Assembly: GCF_001625215.2 (NCBI RefSeq)
Contig: NC_030383.2
Location: 13,900,779 to 13,964,778 of the forward strand
DNA from: Daucus carota subsp. sativus
Lineage: Eukaryota; Streptophyta; Magnoliopsida; Apiales; Apiaceae
Direction: 5' to 3'
Length of the DNA stretch: 64,000 nucleotides
In this document: piece by piece, positions 56,911 through 64,000 of the stretch
Numbering within the stretch: position 1 is the first letter of the stretch
Layout: each line of letters opens with the position of its first letter
Made by a program: the position numbers and the translations under genes
Notes under the pieces: model-generated
Seen by the model: the letters and a program-made list of their open reading frames with translations, nothing else
The model's database searches: none
Told to the model about the DNA's origin: nothing

Positions 56911-56918
56911 GCATAGAG

Positions 56919-58112
56919 AGACATGAAAGCAAGGTGAAAATAAAAGATCGATCGCATTATTGAAAGAATGGAAACAGAGCATGCATAAATGAAAGAGAAA
57001 TAATGAGGACGTATTCTTACAAATAAAAAAAAGAAAGCATTATTGAAAGAATAGAAATAGAGGAGGCGTAAATGAAAGAGAAATACTGAGGACATATTTT
57101 TACAAATAAAAAAGCAAATACAGGTATTGTGAACAATTTCCTTAGAAATTATAATACGGGTTAAATATAATAGAAAACAATAAAAATCGACAATGCATGC
57201 TTAATGGTATATAATATAATGTTTGGTTGGGTGGAAAATAATAAAATTCTAATCCAACGTAATTAAATCAATTCTAACCCAATCCACTAATCATGTTAAA
57301 AAAAATTTAAATCAATTAAATCCAGTTTTAACTATTAGCGGTTTAGGTTAACCTAAAAAAGAGACGAAACAAGGAACAGATTCGATGACTTCAATCGGCA
57401 GAAATTAGAGATAATTTTCTTTTATCAGCGTGACCTGGTTATGCGCACCTAGAAGTTAGGGCCTTAGGGTTCAACTCCACTTGGAGCTGTGTCAAATAAA
57501 AGAACCGCGTAATTATTCGTTAAAATTCGACTTGTGGCGGGTTTAATTCAACCCGGCTCGGTTCGTTAAATATTACAAATCGAATATGAATCGCAATATC
57601 AGAAACTAAAACTGGCTCGAAACCAGCCGGCGAATCAAACGAGTCAAGCACGCATGCGGTTCAAACGAATGAACAGAACGAATCACAAGCGAATCGAACG
57701 AATCACTCAGTTTATTATGTATCTAATTGTCAACAGTGCAAGAGATCTCTCATACGTGTCTAATTTTATTTTTTTTATGTATTGATGTAGTTTGTTTTGT
57801 TTTTGTAGAGAGGAGTCCGCTCAAATTATTTTTAAAATATTTTTTTAATTAATAAAAAATATATTACACTTTATTGAAATATGATTCAATAGTTGTCTGT
57901 TTTTCATTTAGATATCGGAACACCCTTTAGATTTGAATACTCTAACATATTTATGTAATTAATATATGCCAAACTTGTTTAAGAATATATTGAACACATT
58001 TATTCCTCTTGTTTATATTTGTTGTACAGTATTTCAAAAGTCGTTATTGATTTCCAATACATATGAACACGCTTGAATCCCAAAATTCACTGTAATGTAA
58101 TTTTAAGAAGCA
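56919..58112. other. Spacer with a possible tRNA-derived SINE remnant
   Basis: A 65-base direct repeat (AAAGCATTATTGAAAGAATGG-type core) lies at about 56950-57020 and 57030-57100. Near 57428-57495 a GACCTGGTTATGC (A-box-like) and a GGGTTCAACTCC (B-box-like) element are spaced as in tRNA-derived SINEs. At 57600-57720, CGAATCAAACGA-type words repeat. No gene. Confidence 0.35.
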
Positions 58113-58287
58113 CTAGCCTTTAACCCGTGCGAAGCACGGGCGGATATATAATTCGTAATTTATTATTTATAATTTAAATTTTAACGTCATTTTATTAGTA
58201 TTTTAATATTAATAGATTGAATTTAATTAAATTATATTATTCGACTGACTATATTCTCTCCCGATTACCTGAAAATGGACAAACCCT

Positions 58288-58340
<53 letters not shown>

Positions 58341-58988
58341 CATTTAATCCGATTTTAGTACATGTAGATTTAAAAATTAAAAAAAATCAAAAAATTCAAA
58401 TTTTTTCCAAACATAGACGATCTTGTAATACATTTGAAAGATTCAGTGATCTAATTAATCGAATTTCAACATAATTATGTGATGTTGATTTTTTTGACAA
58501 CAGATACTTTTAAGATTAGAATTAGAAAGGATATGTAATGTGTGGTGTTTATATTGATATAGAACACGTTAAAGTTAAAATGAGTTATATAAAGCTTCTT
58601 GTTAAAAAAAGATATTGAAAATTATTATTTATAATTTTATTTATAACATCATTATAAATTTTTAATGAAATATTATATGATAAGATATTGTTAGGAGTGT
58701 TTTAATATTTGAAACTGTTTAACAATGTAAAACTAATAGACTCCACATTTGTAGACTTGTAGTACCAAAAGGAGAGTACCAAACCAAAAAATATAACTAA
58801 AACCTAGGACTACAAATTATACCCATGTTGGCTTATTATAGTATAGTATAGATTCGTAATTTATTATTTATAATTTAAATTTTAACGTCATTTTATTAGT
58901 ATTTTAATATTAATAGATTGAATTTAATTAAATTATATTATTCGACTGACTATATTCTCTCCCGATTACCTGAAAATGGACAAACCCT

Positions 58989-59037
<49 letters not shown>

Positions 59038-59686
59038 CATTTAATCCGATTTTAGTACATGTAGATTTAAAAATTAAAAAAAATCAAAAAATTCAAATTT
59101 TTTCCAAACATAGACGATCTTGTAATACATTTGAAAGATTCAGTGATCTAATTAATCGAATTTCAACATAATTATGTGATGTTGATTTTTTTGACAACGG
59201 ATACTTTTAAGATTAGAATTAGAAAGGATATGTAATGTGTGGTGTTTATATTGATATAGAACACGTTAAAGTTAAAATGAGTTATATAAAGCTTCTTGTT
59301 AAAAAAAGATATTGAAAATTATTATTTATAATTTTATTTATAACATCATTATAAATTTTTAATGAAATATTATATGATAAGATATTGTTAGGAGTGTTTT
59401 AATATTTGAAACTGTTTAACAATGTAAGACTAATAGACTCCACATTTGTAGACTTGTAGTACCAAAAGGAGAGTACCAAACCAAAAAATATAACTAAAAC
59501 CTAGGACTACAAATTATACCCATGTTGGCTTATTATAGTATAGTATAGATACACTAATTTATTATTTATAATTTAAATTTTAACGTCATTTTATTAGTAT
59601 TTTAATATTAATAGATTGAATTTAATTAAATTATATTATTCGACTGACTATATTCTCTCCCGATTACCTGAAAATGGACAAACCCT

Positions 59687-59737
<51 letters not shown>

Positions 59738-60249
59738 CATTTAATCCGATTTTAGTACATGTAGATTTAAAAATTAAAAAAAATCAAAAAATTCAAATTT
59801 TTTCCAAACATAGACGATCTTGTAATACATTTGAAAGATTCAGTGATCTAATTAATCGAATTTCAACATAATTATGTGATGTTGATTTTTTTGACAACAG
59901 ATACTTTTAAGATTAGAATTAGAAAGGATATGTAATGTGTGGTGTTTATATTGATATAGAACACGTTAAAGTTAAAATGAGTTATATAAAGCTTCTTGTT
60001 AAAAAAAGATATTGAAAATTATTATTTATAATTTTATTTATAACATCATTATAAATTTTTAATGAAATATTATATGATAAGATATTGTTAGGAGTGTTTT
60101 AATATTTGAAACTGTTTAACAATGTAAGACTAATAGACTCCACATTTGTAGACTTGTAGTACCAAAAGGAGAGTACCAAACCAAAAAATATAACTAAAAC
60201 CTAGGACTACAAATTATACCCATGTTGGCTTATTATAGTATAGTATAGA
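58113..60249 (-). mobile_element. Helitron with tandemly triplicated body
   Basis: On the minus strand the 3' end is CTAG (58113-58116), with a perfect hairpin CCCGTGC-GAA-GCACGGG (58124-58140). The 5' end is TCTATACTATACTATAATAA (plus 60249 leftward). Host A (58112) and T (60250) flank it. Three nearly identical bodies of about 700 bp follow one another, and each ends in its own copy of the 5' terminus (at 58852, 59549 and 60249). Only the first has the 3' hairpin and CTAG. The element is non-coding. Confidence 0.85.
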
Positions 60250-60254
60250 TACAC
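58156..60254. repeat. Three tandem copies of about 700 bp
   Basis: Copies start at 58156, 58857 and 59555 (periods 701, 698 and 700). The length differences come mainly from the internal (AT)n run in each (about 58290-58336, 58996-59033 and 59694-59733). I saw only a few substitutions, such as AAAACTAAT in copy 1 against AAGACTAAT in copies 2 and 3, so the multiplication is recent. Confidence 0.95.
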
Positions 60255-60833
60255 TAATTTGTCTTTTTGTTTGGTATATTAATTTATATACAATATGCCT
60301 TTTTGTTTGGCATGTACCGTATAATCGGTTAAAAACTCTTTAAATTAATAAATATTAATTTATCAATAAATTAATAACTCTCTAAATTAATGAATTTCCC
60401 CGGTCCTGACATTATTAATTTATAGAGTTTTTACTGTTCAATGTACAATGGGGGTACACTTTCTCGAAAAAAATATTTGAACTGGTGTGACGAACATGTT
60501 CTTTTAGCATTCAGCTAAAACAACGGAAAAAAATGATAATAAATGCTAAAAATAAATGACTGACCTAAAATTGTATTTACAAAAACTAAAAAATGAAAAT
60601 GAAAAAAGAAGAAGCTGATACAGGTTTGAACATCAGTGACATGTTAACACGATGTACAACATAATTCACATGTTTTGACAAAATTGCCAAAGCAGAAGCA
60701 CCATCTAACGTCAACAGGTTTCTAAAACTAACAGGGCACAAAGTGCACGTTCTACAAGATAACACTTTCTAAGAGGGCATTAAAAAACGACTGATTCATT
60801 AAAGATGTTTCTCTTTGCTCCCCGCTTTGCACT
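60255..60833. other. Spacer and AT-hook gene 3'UTR
   Basis: AT-rich, with a TAAATTAATAA-type repeated region at 60335-60425. The part nearest 60.6-60.83 kb is probably the 3'UTR of the minus-strand gene. No other feature. Confidence 0.45.
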
Positions 60834-61995
60834 TCATAACATCAAATCTTGCTGGCCCTCTTCTCTGGTTTCAGGAATCCTAGACCCCTTTATATTTTCC
60901 TGGACAGCCTGGGAAAACAACAATTTTCATTAAAATCAGAACAGTAAGCAAATAACACAAGTAACATGTAAAGATTCGTGAAACCTGCAAAAGTTCAGTC
61001 ATTCTGCCAACACCATTGTGTCCCACATAAATGGGAGTGAATGGGGACTGGTTATGCTGATTGCTATGTACAGTTCGCAGGGGCTCAACATAAAGAGTCT
61101 CATTCATGTCACTAATTTCTTGAGCTCTTGAAGGTTGTGAAGCTCCTTGAAACTCTTCAGCTGTTAAACAAATGTTGATCGAGTTCATTGATTCGTCTGC
61201 ATTTTGCTGATGGAGCTCAAGTGAACCATGTTCACAGGGAAGACCTTCACTATTCACATCTTTTGGCATTTCATGGGAAATTGTTTGGGACAGAGAGAGA
61301 TGAGGTGCTGGTGATTTTGGATCATGTGTAGACAGTGGTTTAACTGACTGCAAGTTCTTGCCTTTTGAAGTTGCCATATGAGCAGCTTGCGCTGCAACTG
61401 CATTACCTGGTTCAAGAACAACAGGAACCACAGTGCCTCTTGCTCCAACTAAAGGGACTGAAGGAGCTGCTGCCACAATTGCAGTGCACACGTCTCTTCT
61501 GGACAACACATTAGCCGCCAGAGGATGTGCAGATGAGCCATTTCCTAAATAATCAGCTCTCAGCTGATGCCTCTCCTTAGGTCTCCTCTGACGCCGAATT
61601 TTAGTAGCTTGACGAGTCTCATTTCCTCTGATCATTGGAAGATGTGGGGCCACATCGTTTTCTGACGTCACAGGAGCATAATGTCCAGGCTTAAAAACAA
61701 TACCCCTTAGAGTGATATTTGAATTGCCAATCTTAACAGCAATCACATAACCAGCATCAAATACAGACTCCACAACACCTGTAACTGCCTGGCCTACCTT
61801 AATACTCGTATCCTCGACTGAATTAACATGCTCTGGTACACTAGCATTTTCTATGCGAAGGAGGTTCTCCTGCTTTCTTGGGCGAACACTTGCTACACAA
61901 TATAAGCTCTTATCTTTTCGTGGGCGACCTCGTTTTCGCTTCAAAGGAATACCTGCTGAATCGTACGAGTTGTTCCCTTGGGTTGCTTCACTCAT
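60834..61995 (-). CDS. AT-hook motif DNA-binding protein, 358 aa
   Basis: Two coding exons on the minus strand (61995-60985 and 60899-60834), joined in phase at CAG|GTTTC...CCAG|GAAAA. Near the N-terminus, KRKRGRPRK (residues 19-27) is a canonical AT-hook for the minor groove of AT-rich DNA. A conserved block at about 65-125 (VGQAVTGVVESVFDAGYVIA to APVTSENDVAPHLPMIRG) matches a plant-specific family annotated as AT-hook motif-containing protein. The rest is low-complexity and polar. The protein is probably nuclear and chromatin-associated, with no known precise role. The short second exon encodes 21 residues and the stop. It is not an AHL protein, as the PPC domain is absent. Confidence 0.85.
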
Positions 61996-64000
61996 TGTAA
62001 GGGGAAATAATCTGAAAAATTCCCTGGTCCCTTTCCTCTGCAGACAGATAGATAGGCCTTTTTCACTAAGCAGATAAGAAGGACTAAACAGATGATACGC
62101 AAGTGATTCACCTCATAAGTTATTCTGCAGCTATTCTAAAGAGAGAGTCTACACAAACAGGATATAACATAAATTCATATCATACGCTAGGGATAATAAG
62201 AATCATTCCATAAAAGTTAAACAGAAAAATAGCAATTCTCCTAACAGGATTTCTCTGTAATGTTACTCGAAACTGAGTTCTGAACTCAAGTTTCCATAAA
62301 AGAAGAGCTAACAAGATACATTCCCAAGAAACCAAGAGCTGAGACCGACTCTCCATATGGTTGCCATTTTTGTGATTTTCATAACAAGTAACTTGTTGGT
62401 TTACTAAAAACATCCTACAGATTTTGCATTTGTCACGATTTTCATTCTGATGCCCCACTTTATATATGAGGAACCAAAAATTGTGCAAATTTTATGCCAT
62501 CCTTTCCTCGTTCCAGGAAACAGTGCGCAGATTTTTGTGTCAGTATATTGCATACTATAAACTCTATTATATTTTGAGTGGTGACGACCTCCGTGACAGT
62601 AAGTTTGCTGACCTAATACATTTATTCAGTCAAGTTGCCTTGGGAACACCTAGATGCCCTAGTCATATTTTCAACAAATTATGCTAACAACAAAAACTCA
62701 AGACATATATAATATTCATGGTAAAGTAAATATACATTCTATAGGCCGACAAACTATAAGAGGCTTCACTTCTGCAAATATCACTATTGGCATTAGGCAG
62801 ATAGTACTATCCCTCAACTCTCTTCATTTATTGAGACAGTATATCCCGAACCGTGTTACATATAACCAACTAACTAGGTTCAGATATTATTGTCAGGACA
62901 TAACTCTTCTCTGTGCAAGTAAGAATTAGCTAGGTCATAATAATGTATCGATTCGCAAATCTTCGGACTTCAGTTAATATAAAAGACTGTCTAAATGAAA
63001 TAATAATGCAAATCTAAGCAACAAAGATGCAAGATCCCAGGACTTGAGTTCTATGCTGGTTTTACTAGAAACACTAGATTTCCTCACCTGATACTTTTTG
63101 TTGACAATTAGAGTATACTCTCTCTGGTCCACTATGTATATCCCTAAGACTTCTTTCAGGTTTCTTCGGAAGGTTTAACTCGATTGTTAAAAAAAATAAA
63201 TTTAGAATCTTATTTTTCTGAATATAAATAAATATACATATTAAACATTAAAAAAATTTCAAACAAAATATACATATTAAAATTTATTCAAATATAGAAT
63301 ATTGAAAATTGTCACTTTTCAATAAAATGAAAAAAAAATCAAATGCATTACACAATAGACCAGCGGGGGTATATGCTATGTCAAAATATCGATTTATAGT
63401 CTGAAGATCATAGACGGAAACTTCAATGCAACTAGGTTTGCCAGAATATCACTATATCTTACATGAGTATTGAGTGAAGTAAAATATGATCCATAGCACC
63501 ATATATATTTAAGTTCGAAAAGAAGTACACTACAATTTTTATTCTATTAGTGCAGAATTTCACAGAAACTAACGAACCAAATAATATCTAGGGTTTACAA
63601 ATCAAGTTCACATACAAAAAATCCCGTAATATATCAGAATTGCAGGTTTCCTTAAAGGTGCTAAATCCGAGTTAACCATCAATACATCAGAACATTTCTA
63701 CATATATACTAACACGCAATTTGATTTATAAAACTTACCGAATTTACACTATTTAAGCTTGCAGTAACATATCTTATCATCGATATCAGCAATTATGACA
63801 TAACTAGATATGTTTAACAAGTAATGTATAAATCTATGGAAAAGAGAGACATGAACAGAAATCATGGCTGATAAAATAGATGAATTATCTATAACATTGC
63901 TTTTCTAAATAAAAATTGATAAGCTGGAACATAAAATTAGATTGAAGCATATAAGTAAATACGGTGGAATCGGAGAGAATTGAACCTGTACAGAAGTGAT
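61996..64000 (-). other. Upstream region of the AT-hook gene
   Basis: Probable 5'UTR, possible leader intron and promoter; G/C-poor with several short unrelated open frames. Pyrimidine-rich patches occur near 62010-62050 and 63110-63180. Near the right edge (63966-63990) the minus strand has an AG followed by a less AT-rich piece that might be an untranslated first exon. Nothing can be called with confidence. Confidence 0.4.

Noticed and set aside
62180-62929. Several open frames of 70-100 codons upstream of the AT-hook gene
   Set aside because: They lack splice structure and coding-like composition and probably lie in the 5'UTR intron or promoter.

Overview
This is nuclear plant DNA from an AT-rich eudicot (possibly an asterid; species not determined). 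The evidence is spliced genes with GT-AG introns, plant-type RBP45 and RH32 proteins, Stowaway, hAT and Mutator-like MITEs, Helitrons, a Copia retrotransposon and an endogenous pararetrovirus. No bacterial features (operons, Shine-Dalgarno sites, CRISPR) are present.

Left part (1-15.5 kb): two related Helitron-like units lie head to tail on the minus strand (743-7972 and 7973-15489). They share ends and repeats but carry different pieces of host genes: the C-terminal exons of a 14-3-3 protein in the first, and an auxilin-like J-domain plus a possible TPR exon in the second.

Centre (about 15.95-42.5 kb): a nest of insertions. The outer layer is an endogenous caulimovirid with a movement-protein tail, a coiled-coil ORF, a 129-codon VAP-like ORF, a capsid-like ORF, protease and reverse transcriptase, then a stem-loop array, a promoter and a leader. 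Its VAP-like ORF is split by a Helitron of 19,828 bp (16571-36398) at an A/T target, with the reading frame in register on both sides. That Helitron carries exon-like fragments, one from a class II trehalose-6-phosphate synthase. It is itself split by an 11.6 kb SIRE/Maximus-like Copia element (21578-33210) with equal-length 2,026 bp LTRs, a perfect 5 bp target duplication, an intact gag and a wrecked pol. A 1,519 bp hAT element with an 8 bp target duplication sits in the virus tail and contains a further nested inverted-repeat element.

Right part (43-64 kb): three ordinary genes. These are RBP45-type RNA-binding protein (plus strand, seven exons, 419 aa), a DEAD-box helicase of the RH32/Dbp4/DDX10 type (minus, eight exons, 744 aa) and an AT-hook protein (minus, two coding exons, 358 aa). 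Between and inside them lie MITEs, a hAT element with a nested Stowaway, and a Helitron whose body is tandemly triplicated (58113-60249).

The three right-hand genes look independent. The rest is a stratified record of mobile DNA, in the order virus, then Helitron, then Copia, readable from intact target-site junctions. All comparisons were made by eye; no alignment or database search was run.
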